Shown here: positions 27,101 to 38,732 of the stretch, piece by piece
How positions within the stretch are numbered: position 1 is the first letter of the stretch
How the letters are laid out: each line of letters starts with the position of its first letter
Origin: Marsupella aquatica
Lineage: Eukaryota; Marchantiophyta
Assembly (NCBI GenBank): GCA_973895155.1
Contig: OZ316895.1
Span: 10,230,001 to 10,294,000, forward strand
Direction: 5' to 3'
Length of the DNA stretch: 64,000 bases
Notes under the pieces: generated by a model
Databases searched by the model: none
What the model was told of the DNA's origin: nothing
Seen by the model: only the letters and a program-made list of their open reading frames with translations
Position numbers and translations under genes: made by a program

Positions 27101-28572
27101 TTCTATTCTTAACTGACTTCATTGTGCACTAGACCAAAGGCCCTGAAGAGTAACTTTCAATATAATTGTGATTCTATTCTTAACTGACTTCATTGTGCAC
27201 TAGCCCAATGCCAGTGCATTGTAAAGTCTTGTCAATAGTAAGTGATGTTGAGAGAAAGAATGGCCAGGCAGTCAGACATGGTGAGACTCAGCAAGTTGGT
27301 GACAGCAAATTGGTGAGTTTATCTGGCAATTGGATTTCAAAGAGTTTGTGAGGAGAGTGATAGGTTGAGGCATTCAAAAGGTGCACAGTGACGCCTTTAT
27401 GCCCATCTCATGGTGAATAAAAATGTCACCACAATTCAAGGCCATGAAAGCTCCCTTCTAAATTGACATTTCACAAAGGGCCCACGAGAAAGAAAAAGCT
27501 CCCCTCTCCATTGACATTTAATTCACAAAGAGCCCACAAGAAAGAAAAGAGTGAAATTGCATAACTGTTATAGCGTACATTTACATAAGATGGCTTGAAT
27601 TCCTGAAACCATTCCTCTTGTTAGCAAACAATCGGATTGACGTTAAATAAATCGACCTCATTCGATCATCTTCTCTCCAGCCCAGTATTCTTGTTGGACT
27701 CGGGGTCGGATTTCTTTCTGCAAAGTGACTTCTTGAATCGGTTCTGCCCATCAGATTTTGTTTGCACACAATGCTTCGCTTGTTTCCTGACACTGCACAA
27801 GTCGTTCACCGGCTTCCGATGCTTTGGATAATGTGCTCAATTGAACGAAAGTAATTTGACTTGAAGAGATTTACTTGGCTGTTGCAAAAATGTCGATCCT
27901 AAGATTGTTGAAAATCATACGCCTAAGATTTCTTGGCTGTTGAAAATCATACGCCTTAGCATGCTACAGGCAATGGGAATCCTAATTGCAGGGTCACTGT
28001 TTTTTATCATCTTTCAATCTTCTTACGGTTCCACACAAGCTTCGTGCGTCATCGCCAGTAGAAAATCTGTGCTCTTCCCTCAGATTAACGAAGGAAACTA
28101 GCCACATCGAAGATATTAGCGACCAGAATCGCTCGGTCAGAAATTAAGGTAGGTCACCATAAATTTCTGTATCGTTCCGTGAGACTTACCGCAAGGCATG
28201 GTGTAAGTGTCCGGTTTTTGTTCTAGATGCGTTCCAAGAAGACGGTTGATAACGCATCATGGACGATCAATGCCAACAGAACATTTTTAGTATGGCACTG
28301 CCAGGCCCCGGACCGTCGTCTCTAATCTGCAAGAAAGCAGAAGCGGAAGGCCAAGAAAGCGGGAGAGCAAGAAAACAGAAGATTGTTGTCGTCTTGTTTT
28401 CGCCATCAATTGCTCGCAATCGATCATTTGCCCTCTGGTACGCCATTGCTCCATTTTAGGATAATCAAACCATTTATGCAATAGCATCTGTGACTACCTC
28501 CACCCAACAGTCAGCTCGAGCCTTCGCTGTATTGGCTCACTCACCCTCACAAACGAGGAGTAAAGGCAAACG
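24164..28572. other. Intergenic, no gene recognised
   Basis: Low-complexity, AT-leaning sequence with an AT microsatellite near 25393-25406 and the 71-bp perfect tandem duplication at 27060-27201. Short open frames here show no domain and no consistent splice pattern. Confidence 0.5.
27060..27201. repeat. Perfect tandem duplication, 71 bp x 2
   Basis: The unit starting AGACCAAAGGCCCTGAAGAG at 27060 is repeated without any mismatch at 27131. Absence of mismatches in non-coding DNA implies a very recent duplication or an assembly artefact. Confidence 0.95.
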
Positions 28573-30947
28573 ATGGAACAAAGTCGAAAGGACGAGATGG
28601 AGGAACCGAGCGAAGAAGAATGGGAGCTGGACGAGCTCAATAACCTCGATTCAGCCTTGACGCAGACGTTAGAGTTTCTGGGGGAGGTTTATGTGAGTCT
28701 ATCTGGTTTCCATGCAGTTGAGGAGTTTCTTTGCGAGCAATATGCTGCCTCCATCCGTTTCATGCTCCGTTGCATATCAGGATCCTCCCTGCACACCAAC
28801 TCCAAGGCTCTTTCTCGTGAGCACCTCACCTCCAGGTACCATGCAATGCCGTCTTCGATCAAACTTCTGTTCGTTCTTCGGTGGTGACCTCTGCAAAATC
28901 ATGATCCGTATGTGTCATTGTGCAATCTACGATCACACATTGATTTCGAAAAGTTCAGATGCAGACTAAACACGCGCCTCTGCCCATCTCATGCAAGTGA
29001 CAACTTCTTAATTGCTAACAAGGTTGCCTTTTTCATCACTGTCTTTAAAAGAACAAAGTACTCAAGTTCCTTGTAAAACCCTAAACTGCTGGGCACTTCT
29101 ATAAGTTGAAAGATGGACATCAGAGACCAGCATGCAAGCCAATGATGCCATTTCAGGCACACTCATGCACACTTTTTGGTGAACTTTGGTCGCAATATTT
29201 CTCTGAATCATTACTCTTTGCCATTGCGATCTGTGACGAGACTGTAACATCATCGGGAACATCATAGATTATGTTGAAATGCAAGCGCATTGTAATGTAC
29301 AAGAGAAAACTCCTCTTGTTGGCATCTATCAGCTAGCTAGAGCTACGAGAATGTGACATCATCGGGAACATTGCAGATAATGCTGAAATGCAAGGCATTG
29401 TAATCTACAAGAGAAAGCTCCTCTTGTTCGCATCGATCAGCTAGCTAGATCTACTCTTTAGAGATTGAAGAATGGATCGTGAGACATGATTACACCAGTC
29501 ATTTTTTGCAGTGGCTAATCTATTTTATTCCGAAGAAACATGTCCCATAACATGAGGATCAGTGGTGGTATAAATATGATGTCTCGAACACTATCCGGTT
29601 TATATTGTCTCTTCCTTTGTAGTGATTAACGGTCTCTGTTTAAGTAAAATAATTATAGATCTGCCGGTGACGCAATCTAATCAATTTGTACAGACCTACA
29701 ATTGAAGAACATCACTACGTCTGGGTTGAGTTTGTGTATGCCCATGCAATCTAATCAATTTGTACAGGCCTACAATTGAAGTGTATCAACACATCCGGGT
29801 TGGATTTCAACGTCAATTTCTCTATATCTGTAGGAAGAGCCCTGCTCCCAACAGTTCCAGGCAGAGTGTTCCGATAAGTTTGAGAAGAAGTCCAGTGCAG
29901 CATGGAAGCTCTAAAAGTACACACTCGAAGATCGATGAGACCACCACCGTGCGCGAAGGTATGAAATGGTTCCTTCAATCGCCCGTGTAGGTCTTTACAA
30001 ACATTTAGTACTAAACAAACAACACAAGCTTTGCTGGATACAGCGATCAGAGAGTAGCAATTTGCATACATTTTCTAATTCGACGGAAGTTAGTCGCGCT
30101 TGAAGCAATACTTTTTCTACTAAACAGACTCCTATATGGCCTTTCTCTGGCGGGCATGAATCAGAAGAATGGTTGCTCTGTTCAACATTTATGCCTACCG
30201 TGGATGAACTCGCGAGGAGGGTCGATTGGTCTTGAAACCATGCAATCATTCCTCAGTCGTCGACGATTTCAATGATTGCTTGCAGAAATGATGATGCTCA
30301 AGGGCATTGCGCATTGATGCGGTATTACTGTTTACTGCCAACACCTTATCATAAGTTCCATAGCCATGCGCAAGCTTCAAGTAGAAATCCATAACGACGA
30401 ATGGGAATCGCCACAGTGCTCTCTACATGGACATTATCCTCAACAGTGCGGGATCGTATCCACGAATGCGCGTAGAATAGATTCATCAGCCGTGGATCGT
30501 GGACGCCCTCGTGTGGGTGTTTTGGTGGCAATTCGATTGGGCTACTGTAGTATGAGATACAGTTGGGAGTCGAAGGTCAAAGCCAGCGCGAAGACTTCCT
30601 CACATTACCGTATTTTCGATTGGAGATACGGAGTACCGTTAATGATTGTGATTCAATGCACTTCAGGTGGATCTGATTCCGACGATGGAAGAAGGCTGAA
30701 AACGATAGATTCTCTGTACGAGTCCATTGATTTGGTGCTGTCGAAGGCCAAGCGCGTCCGAGAGAGGAGCACGACCGCAAAAGTGAGGAGAAAGGTCTGT
30801 TGCTTCTCGTCATTGGCAATCTGCAAAAGTGAGGAGAAAGGTATATCGCTCCTGGTCATTAGGAAGTCATGGTACAGTATGACACGGCCTCGTCCACTGT
30901 TCGTTCAAGTGCGGAAATCTAGGCCGGCCGCCCATGTGAGGAATTGA
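28573..30947 (+). CDS. Unrecognised three-exon protein
   Basis: I do not recognise this protein. Exon 1 28573-28835 starts with ATG after an AC-rich leader and is acidic (EEPSEEEWELDELNNLDSAL). Exon 2 29834-29958 lies between CTGTAG and GTATGA sites. Exon 3 starts at 30667 after CTTCAG. Phases 2 and 1 match at both junctions and exclude stops, which supports a real gene. Exon 3 may run to a stop at 30947 (222 aa), or be spliced at 30794/30795 (phase 0) to the exons beginning at 32738, giving one larger gene. Exon 2 is Ser/Arg-rich, exon 3 acidic then basic (SDSDDGRRL, KAKRVRERS). A direct repeat of about 22 bases (CAAAAGTGAGGAGAAAGGT) surrounds the possible donor at 30794 and again at 30840. 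Confidence 0.45.
29246..29456. repeat. Diverged tandem duplication, about 105-bp unit
   Basis: Two copies sharing ACATCATCGGGAACAT, GAAATGCAAG, CATTGTAAT, CTCCTCTTGTT and ATCAGCTAGCTAGA lie within the first intron of the unrecognised gene. A second duplication (period about 75) sharing TCTAATCAATTTGTACAG follows at 29679-29780. Confidence 0.8.
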
Positions 30948-31446
30948 GGATAGTCAATTGAAATTGAAGTCTTCCGGTGCGGAAAGCAATGATATTAAAA
31001 CGATTGCTCGCAACCGGCCACTGGGATGGACGTGCATAGGTTCACGCAATTATTACAAAAGATAAAGCGGCTTTGTATCAATCGAATTAACGGTTTGATG
31101 CGAGATCCTCCGGATTCCTCTCTCATGATCTCGCTCTTAGTTACTCCAAACCACTGTTGACTTGCTTTCCTGATCCATCTCCGGCTGACTGCCTCGGTAC
31201 CGAAACCTCCTCTCGTCCACGCCCTTGTCATGCTGCTGAGCAGCTGAGCTGTCTCCATGGACCATCCTCGTTCTTGCTGTCTACCATAATAACTTCCATA
31301 ATAACTTCTCAGAAGCGTTGAAATTTTACTAGCATTGCACCTCCTCTTTAAGCACTGTCCTTGACCAACGAAGTCTAGAGACAAGAGAGTGGATTGAGTG
31401 ACATATATACTTCTGATCCAAGCGGAAAGAATTCGTTTAGCGAGCG

Positions 31447-31857
31447 ATGGCGAAGCTGACGCTGATCGTTTCTCTGGCATGCCTCTTTGTGGCTGACTCG
31501 TGCGTGACTTCGTGCTCCGCTCGGTGGCTGCCGTTTTCGTTCGAGACATCAAATCATGTCTCGACATCAGAGGCTTCGATGACCAGCAGCGGCAACAAGC
31601 TGACCAGCGTCGAAGCTGCTAGTGTTGAGTCGAGTAAGTCTACAGCCTACGCTACCTCAATGAAATCTACCGAAGGTGTTGCTGGTTCCGACTGGGAAGA
31701 ATTTCCCGAAGAGGAGTTCGGCGCATGTATGGACACTGACATCGTTGGCGAAGAGGAATCCTCAGACGAGGCTGAAGCTGAGACGCCGTGCCGTCGCATA
31801 CTGCGAAGTGATTATCATTCGACAGGGTCACCCAACATTAACGGCAAAAAGCTCTGA
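31447..31857 (+). CDS. Small secreted acidic protein, candidate peptide-hormone precursor
   Basis: A 136-residue single-exon ORF. Residues 1-25 form a classical signal peptide (MAKLTLIVSLACLFVADSC, small residues before RW). The middle is Ser/Thr- and Glu/Asp-rich (EEFPEEEFGACMDTD, EEESSDEAEAE). The last 20 residues are basic with a dibasic site followed by an Asp-Tyr pair: RRILRSDYHSTGSPN. Signal peptide, acidic pro-region and C-terminal DY motif is the layout of plant tyrosine-sulfated peptide precursors (PSK, PSY, RGF/CLEL), but the C-terminus is not a clear match to any of them. A TATA-like ATATATAC sits about 40 bases upstream of the ATG. It lies between the unrecognised exons at 28.6-30.9 kb and those from 32.7 kb, on the same strand, so it could be nested in an intron. 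No homologue is recognised. Confidence 0.5.
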   Translation: MAKLTLIVSLACLFVADSCVTSCSARWLPFSFETSNHVSTSEASMTSSGNKLTSVEAASVESSKSTAYATSMKSTEGVAGSDWEEFPEEEFGACMDTDIVGEEESSDEAEAETPCRRILRSDYHSTGSPNINGKKL

Positions 31858-32737
31858 GACTCCAGGTTTTGGACATCTGTAAGGACTGACGGGAAGAGAG
31901 GGCAATGCAACCACGACACCTAAACTCAACTTGCTCAGGAGCTCAACAGCTCAGCAAAGTCGTGGACGAGTGGAAGATCCGGTGGAGGAGTATAAAATTT
32001 AAGATAGCTGACAGGTTTAATTTCTAGTTTCGGTTTAGATGCACGAACGGTTCTTTTGCACACAGGATTGCTTTCGTGGAATGGAAACGGGTTTGATCAC
32101 GAATCCAAGGCCGCCCGAAACAACTTTAGATGCACCTTCAACACATGACTAGGTTGGATCAATGGTGACTTGCATCTTGCTCCTAGAAACTCGGTGATAA
32201 AGGTTGTTCGGGAAGTTGAGAGAGAGTCTAGACCTGCAGGTCAGGAAGCCTATCCATATGTACTTCCCGGGGTACTCCCTGGTGGATTGTAGAGTGTGGT
32301 CCTAAACGAGACCACTCCATAGTCACCGAGTAATTTGAAGCCACACCCATGTCCAACCTCTGGAAACCCTGTGAGTTTCTTAGTGTGTTGTATTTCTTTC
32401 CACGTGCTTGAGCCGTGCGTTTGAAAGGCAACGACATAGTTTGAGTTTGGCTTAATGAGTTATGACCAACCTCGGAATGCAAGGATGATTTCGTTGTTTG
32501 ATATGAGTTTATATGCTTTTCGGATGTAGTCGTTTAAGAACGTGACGTGTTTTGATCGAGGTTTTCATTTGGGTCAAGCATATCTACTGATAACAATTTG
32601 GGCCTTCAAAACGACATTAAACGGGGAGAATTACACGCAGTACGTAATCTGTGTTGTTTCAATGGCTTTTTTCCTGTAGCCTTTTGTAAGCTCGTATGTA
32701 TCTACTGGTTGAGGTAAACATCATGGATTTCATGCAG

Positions 32738-35700
32738 GCCAGCATAGTCCACCTTCACAGCGTTCATCCAAAGTCTCCTGGTAAGGGTGATCGTAAATCT
32801 GGCACCAAAGTTGAAGGTGGTAACGCAGAAGGTGCAAAAGCTTTGACTAACAAGAACAAATTCATCGCTGTTGCAAAAGAGAGGGCAACGAAGTTGGTGC
32901 CGAGGGAACTTCAGACCAAAGTGGAAGAGAAAGCTTTCAAACCGCCCAAGCCATCTCCCAGAACTGGAGAAAAGAGCAATGACTTTGGCAACATTACAGA
33001 AGGAGCCAGAGTGATGGGTCGGTCAACAAATGAGGGTCAGCCCCCTGACCCATCGACCCATATTGTAGCTTCAATAGTTATGGCTATAAATCAAAATGGA
33101 ATCTACGGTTCTTGCTTGTCTCTAAAATCAGTTTCTCCGAACTTTACTGCAAGGTTGATCAAACTCGTTCTCGAAGCAGTGTACAGCAGAACAAGAAATT
33201 TACGAGGAAAACGTAGTTGGCTGGTTTAAATCTTCAGTTCTCTCTTAGTTCCCAAACATAAGCATCAATCAGAGCTGCTCGTTTCAGTTTTTCCGGCAAG
33301 ACGCTATTTAGATTTGATCACTGAGAATGAAGTTTGTAGGTGGTGCTTCTCAGGTTGTAAACAAACCCATAATACCTAATTAAGCAGAATTGTTCGGAAG
33401 CACGGGCAAACGCAAATTGGTCGTCTATATCTTGACCTCAGACAGCAATTGTTTCACGGCATGGTAGGCAAGAAAACATGGGGGAGATCTCGCTTACAGC
33501 TTCCCGGAGAGTTATGCAAACTCCTTGCTTGGTTCAAGTCAAAGGGGATTTCGTTGGAAGATCCGGTGAACGTGCCAAGAGCCGACGCTCAGGCTGCAAA
33601 GGAGGACTTCCTCTCTGTTTTGGACGAGGTAAACAACCAGCACGGTTACCCAGATCACAAGGCAGGTACTCTTTACATTAGAACTGTTTCCATGAACCAC
33701 TTAGATGTTCTCTGTTTCATGCGACAGTTGGCCGTTATTTGTTGTGGCAGCAATGCCCAATCTAGAGAAACAATCGCACGTCAATTATCTGAAATATCGT
33801 TCCAAGGCGGAGGACTTAGTTATTGAAAAGATCAACCTTAGCACTACTGGGTTTCCAAGTTGTCAGGCTGAAGAATGGAAAGAGTGAATTCTTAAATTTC
33901 AGGAATCCAGAGAAGCAGCTGCTCAAATAGACGAAGCACAAAGTGTCTTGAAGGAATTGGCTTCACATGTCAGTCCTTTGGAAATGAGTTGGCTTCTCCG
34001 GATAGCTCCTGCAGGTGGGATGCCAGCACGCATGTCCTTGGTGTGGCTTTAAATCGTAACGATGTAGAATAAAACGCGCGTTATTTCGAACAGGGCCACC
34101 TTCCGCCCAACATAGCTCATAGATGTCCAGACAAATTGGGTGAGGTTGTCACAACATCAGAAGGTGGACTCCATCCAGGATTGCATCTCAGGCTATTTGG
34201 TGTGCAATCACGGCCTTTCATAAGTCTCTCTCTCGAATTGTTTGGTTCTTCGATTAGAAAGTTTGCAACAGTTCAGAGGACTTCCATGAGAAGCAACAAA
34301 TGTAGTTAATGTAACAAGGTCATCGGGTTTTCACTGCAAACCGAACGTCACGACAACCTCACTAAATATGACTGATTGCTGAACTTGGTGATCAGGCTCC
34401 ACAATTGCTAAACAAAGGGACTCCGGAGTACAGAATGTGTTGAGGACTCGGCTGCAAAAGGGACCTAATGCTCCTCCTCACCTGGGAAGATGTCAAGTAA
34501 CTTATTCTGGTGCTATTACACCGCTTCATCACCGAATCAGAACCTTATCATGGCTGCCTCAAAATTGTTGGAAATATTTTGGTAATTTTCATGCTTTTGG
34601 CTCTGTTTGCATCCTTTGGTTTTGAGTACCTTCCTCTAGAATATCTCTTCACCATGGCCTGTTTTGTTTGGTGTCTCTCCTTGGCTCGTTTAGGTGGTGC
34701 TGCGTTTATTCCACGTGCATGATTTGGGTCTTTTGTTTCCTTTGTCGTCCGCTGGCTTTTGCCCTTGTCAACTTTGAATAAACGGCCTTGACTGCAGTCA
34801 TTTGCCAAAAGACAACAAATAGTGTAAACTGTTGACCTCTATTAGTGTTACTCACACTAATTCTGTTCTAACACTAATTCTGCACAAATGAACAAGTGTT
34901 ACTTTGGACTCAAGGGTCAAAAAACAGTGTGAAAAAGAATTTTGAGAATTTTGCAACAATTTATGTTACTTTGGACCCCAAGATCACTAATTCTAGAACT
35001 GTCTCACAATGGGGGAATGCTATTTTGAGAAACCAACAAGATTTAGTGTTACTTTGGCCTCAGGATCACATTCACAAAAGTCAGTGTTATTTTTCTTGCA
35101 CTAATTTTTGCATGACACTCATTGCGGTGAACAGTGTAGGTTTTGATCTAGATTTTAACTATGCAACTAAAGAACCCCCTGAACAATGCACTTGCCCGCA
35201 GTGAGATTAATTGGCAAGCTTATTGATGGGGTACAGTTGAACCTCACTGATTGTTGTAGACGTGCAACCAAACATACCATCATTCATTACATTTCTGAAA
35301 TAAATAAGGTACTTAAGATTTTATTCAAAGCTGCTGCTGTCCATTTTGATCCAACGAGACTTGCTAAGAGTTTTGTTCAGTTTTGCCTCCACTGGCCCTC
35401 ACACCACCAAAAATCAATGCTCAGATTTACAAATAATTTATTTTTCTTCTGGGAGACAGCAAAAAACAGTGGTGTGGTCTATGGGGGTCATGGCGCTTGG
35501 CCGAAAATGAACTTATAGTAATGAAAGGTCAGTTGGGAATGATGGAGGGCAGGTCATTTGAGTGCTCTCACTTTTCTCCCCTAACTAAACTATTTATTCC
35601 TGTTTGCTAATTCTTCGTGCCTACACTCTGGATATTGTTCATCTCAGGTCAAGCAGTAGAGTCCTTAAGATGTGGTAGCAAAGAACACGACATTATGCAA

Positions 35701-36304
35701 ATGCTGCATACAACTTTCACCTGCTATGCTGATCCGGAGGTGGCTTAGCTAACGTTATTCTACTTTTGATGATATGTAAAACATCCAGCATAGTTTTCTT
35801 GTCATGGCACATAATTGTTTCATCCAGCAAAGTTTTATGGTGCATGAAAGTTAAACATTCTGTAATTTTTGAACGATGCCAAGTCTAGTATGTTTACTCC
35901 AGAATTGGGGATTCAAAACCAAGTGGTTCCAGCATTACAAATATGAGAGGCATGTTGAATCTATGAAAGATTAAGTATTGGTCTTAAGTTCAAATCTACA
36001 ACCAGCACCCACAAACTCATTCAGAACTCACACATAGTCATGTTGCACATCAATTAGTTTAGATGCCACATCAGGCTTAAATTCAGTACTCCTAGCCAGT
36101 GGTAATAAGTTTGTGGTTTGAATGATCTAGAACATTTACTAATCTGAATGTGACCAAACCCATTCATTCTTCCTTTTTTTGTTTCCAATGGACGCAGCAT
36201 GTGCTTGTCATGGCAAGACTATGGCACGTCATCCAAGTGACTCTATTTCAATGTCATTTGGAAGATATTGTTGCTGCTCCCCTGCTGCCAACTAAACCTC
36301 CAAG
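32738..36304 (+). CDS. Unrecognised multi-exon gene (partial model)
   Basis: I do not recognise the product. Exons read by eye: from 32738 (basic, Lys/Pro-rich; its donor is unclear), 33388-33665, 33751-33818, from 33903 to a donor at about 34050, 34094-34223, 34396-34509, 35202-35308, and less surely 35648-35739 and 36198-36304. From 33388 to 35308 each junction is in phase and the frames lack stops. Segments include QIGRLYLDLRQQLFHGM, a coiled-coil-prone stretch (SREAAAQIDEAQSVLKEL), SEGGLHPGLHLRLFGVQSRP and LIGKLIDGVQLNLTDCC. The first exon has phase 0, matching the end of exon 3 of the upstream gene if that is spliced at 30794, so both may be one transcription unit. No start or stop is assigned. 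It could also be a decayed gene, as some donors are weak (GTTATT, GTCTCT, GTGCTA). Confidence 0.4.
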
Positions 36305-38593
36305 GTCTCTCTCTAACCTCAACTTGTCATTATCTAAATTCTCTTCACTTATCATAGTAAAGGGTTTGCCTACTTTCCAATGCTGATGTAGCTCTCAGAA
36401 CCTGGTTTAAATATACTATCCTAATCGTGGAGCAAGATCTCTTGATTTTTTGGTGTGCTTTTCTCTAATGGTGTTTGTTGAGGTTAAGGCTGAATTCAGT
36501 TGCCTGGTGTTGGGGGGGACTCCCTCCCTTGGTCTCCTCATTTTTTTTAGAAAAGTTTTAGTATCTTAGCATGGAATGGATTACCTAGAAATGTTTGATG
36601 GAACCTGGGTTAGCATCCAATATTGTGGGCACCTTTGTTACTTTTTCCTATCTTCCTGAAAAATATTGAAGAGTTTAGTCCAAAGAGAGATAGGGATAAT
36701 GCTTTTTGTTCAGCTTATGAACACTGTTGGGACTGGTCAAATGTATTCCAAACATATTCAGGCTGAATAGTAAGGGGAGCCAGAAATGGCCTCTCCATAG
36801 ATGATCATCTATCTTTTGATATAAACAAACTAGGCCCCCTACATAGGTTCAGTACAACTATGCCTGAAGACATAATGGAGTATGTATTCACATGATTATA
36901 AAGTTTTAGGGGATCTGCTGCTACATGATAGAGGGTTTGTAGAACATTTAGTCTAAATCTTGCAGGCTAGCAATTGTTTTTGGTTAGGATTGACTCCGTT
37001 TTGTCTTTGTTTCACACTTAGACAATTTTTAAAAGTTACAACAAGGGCAACCAGTCAATTTTAAAAGATCCCTGGCTCCTTCCATACTTAAATAGACAAA
37101 TTTGGGGTCTAGATGTGAGATGATAACATGGATGTTGTCTTTGTTTCACATTTGGACAAATTTAAACCTTGCAATAGGGGCCAACGGCCATAAGTAAAGG
37201 GTTCATTCCATACTTAGAACAAAAAGAAATGTCAAATCATCATGCAAATCCAGTGCATAGGTTGCGTGAAGCAACCTAAAGACGGACGGTATGGTAGAAA
37301 TTCAAACCTGAAGACATGAACCCTATTGCCTTCACTTAGGAACTCATAGTTTGCATGACAACGGCCACTACTCCGCAGTTTTTCCCACATGTGGTTTGTC
37401 ATTCAGCACGGTTTGACTCTAAACTTTACGGAAGCTCTTATTGGTGATAATATCAAAACTAAAACTGCTTATTAAAAAGTATTTCAAAACCTTATGACAC
37501 AAAAGTGTGAGAGGGGGCCTAGTTTGTAACAAAAGTTTCATAAAGGCCTATCTCATAAATTTGTTTTGACAGGTCTCAGCAAACATATACCTCATCCTTG
37601 AAGGATGTTTGTAAGTCTGGATAGTTGCACATCAAAATGTGAGAGTATATGATGTACTATATCATACTTACCATGATGAACCAAAATATTTTGTTTAGAT
37701 CACTGACTATTCTAAAGACATACTTGTGTCCCTTATTGATGTGCAATTAGTGAGGCGCAAGTTACAACCATGAATATGTTACTACCATGAATTTGATAAT
37801 CGCAATATTACCTGCTGTTGCAATGTAGATACAGTATTTGCAGGACCTTAATGTCAAATCTGCTCCATAATTCGTGGCTCTTATCGAACCCTGATCATGA
37901 TTGTGGGCTCTGCTAAGCCTGTTGCCATCAATGTGTGGGCTGTAATGAATGCAGAAACGAGGAGAGCTTGGTGAGCCTCTTTCGTTGCAGACTAGCCCAC
38001 TCAATTCTCTGCAAAGAAGGGCGTGGGTTGATGGTTATGGCAGAGAGGTTGGTGACCCCTTATTAGCATTCAAGTCACCACTTGCATCGACAGATCCGAG
38101 GATGCGACATTGACCTCAATTCATACTTCTACCAGGATAATGCATTCATGACTCCTAATTGAAACTTGTTGGAGCAAATTAAGGATATTTTGGGTACAGC
38201 TGTTTTGTTTGGTTTTTGGAATAAGGTTGAATACAACCTCTCTTGTTTTAACATTTTAGATTCAAAACAAATATATGCTTTGACTGGTTGCGAAAATACT
38301 TTTCGGCACTTGCAAGGACCTTTAGCACAATTCAAGATAGTTCTGGAGAAAATGTTTTCATCCATAAAGATAGAGGATGGCTTCCTCTAACGCTTCATGA
38401 GCTTCTTTTAATTTGAGTTCAACTTGAGAACCATTCAAACAGAGTACTCAAAGTTTTCCTTCTTTGTAGAATAGTGTTTCAAATCACTTTCCAAAATGTG
38501 AAACTGCATATATCTAATACAACAAAAATGAGTGCATATGACAACAAGCGAGGGCAATGTAACGTCTTGGCTCAATACTATTCTTGCATATAG

Positions 38594-38711
38594 GGTAAAA
38601 ACTAGCTCAACAAAAAAGGACAAATTTGTCATCTTTTCCAAAAACTATGTAGTATTGGAAAAGTTGAGTAGGCTAGTCCTTGATGAGTCTGCTCGTAATC
38701 AGGTTCGTTGG
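38594..38711 (+). other. Orphan exon-like segment
   Basis: Between a possible acceptor (GCATATAG) and a strong donor (TTGG then GTGAGTA) an open frame encodes VKTSSTKKDKFVIFSKNYVV followed by LEKLSRLVLDES. The frame is coding-like in composition, but no partner exon was found on either side. Possibly part of the unrecognised plus-strand gene upstream or a remnant. Confidence 0.25.
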
Positions 38712-38732
38712 GTGAGTACCTATTGTCTTATG

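Noticed and set aside
33903-34223. Resemblance of the unrecognised exons to the N-terminal helical domain of ATP-dependent DNA ligases (LIG4-like)
   Set aside because: Only short segments (such as SPLEMSWLLRI and RLFGVQSRP) are suggestive; no ligase motif I (KxDG) or other catalytic motif follows.
37762-38390. Possible hAT transposase remnant
   Set aside because: No dimerisation domain or catalytic motif is readable and no terminal inverted repeats were found.
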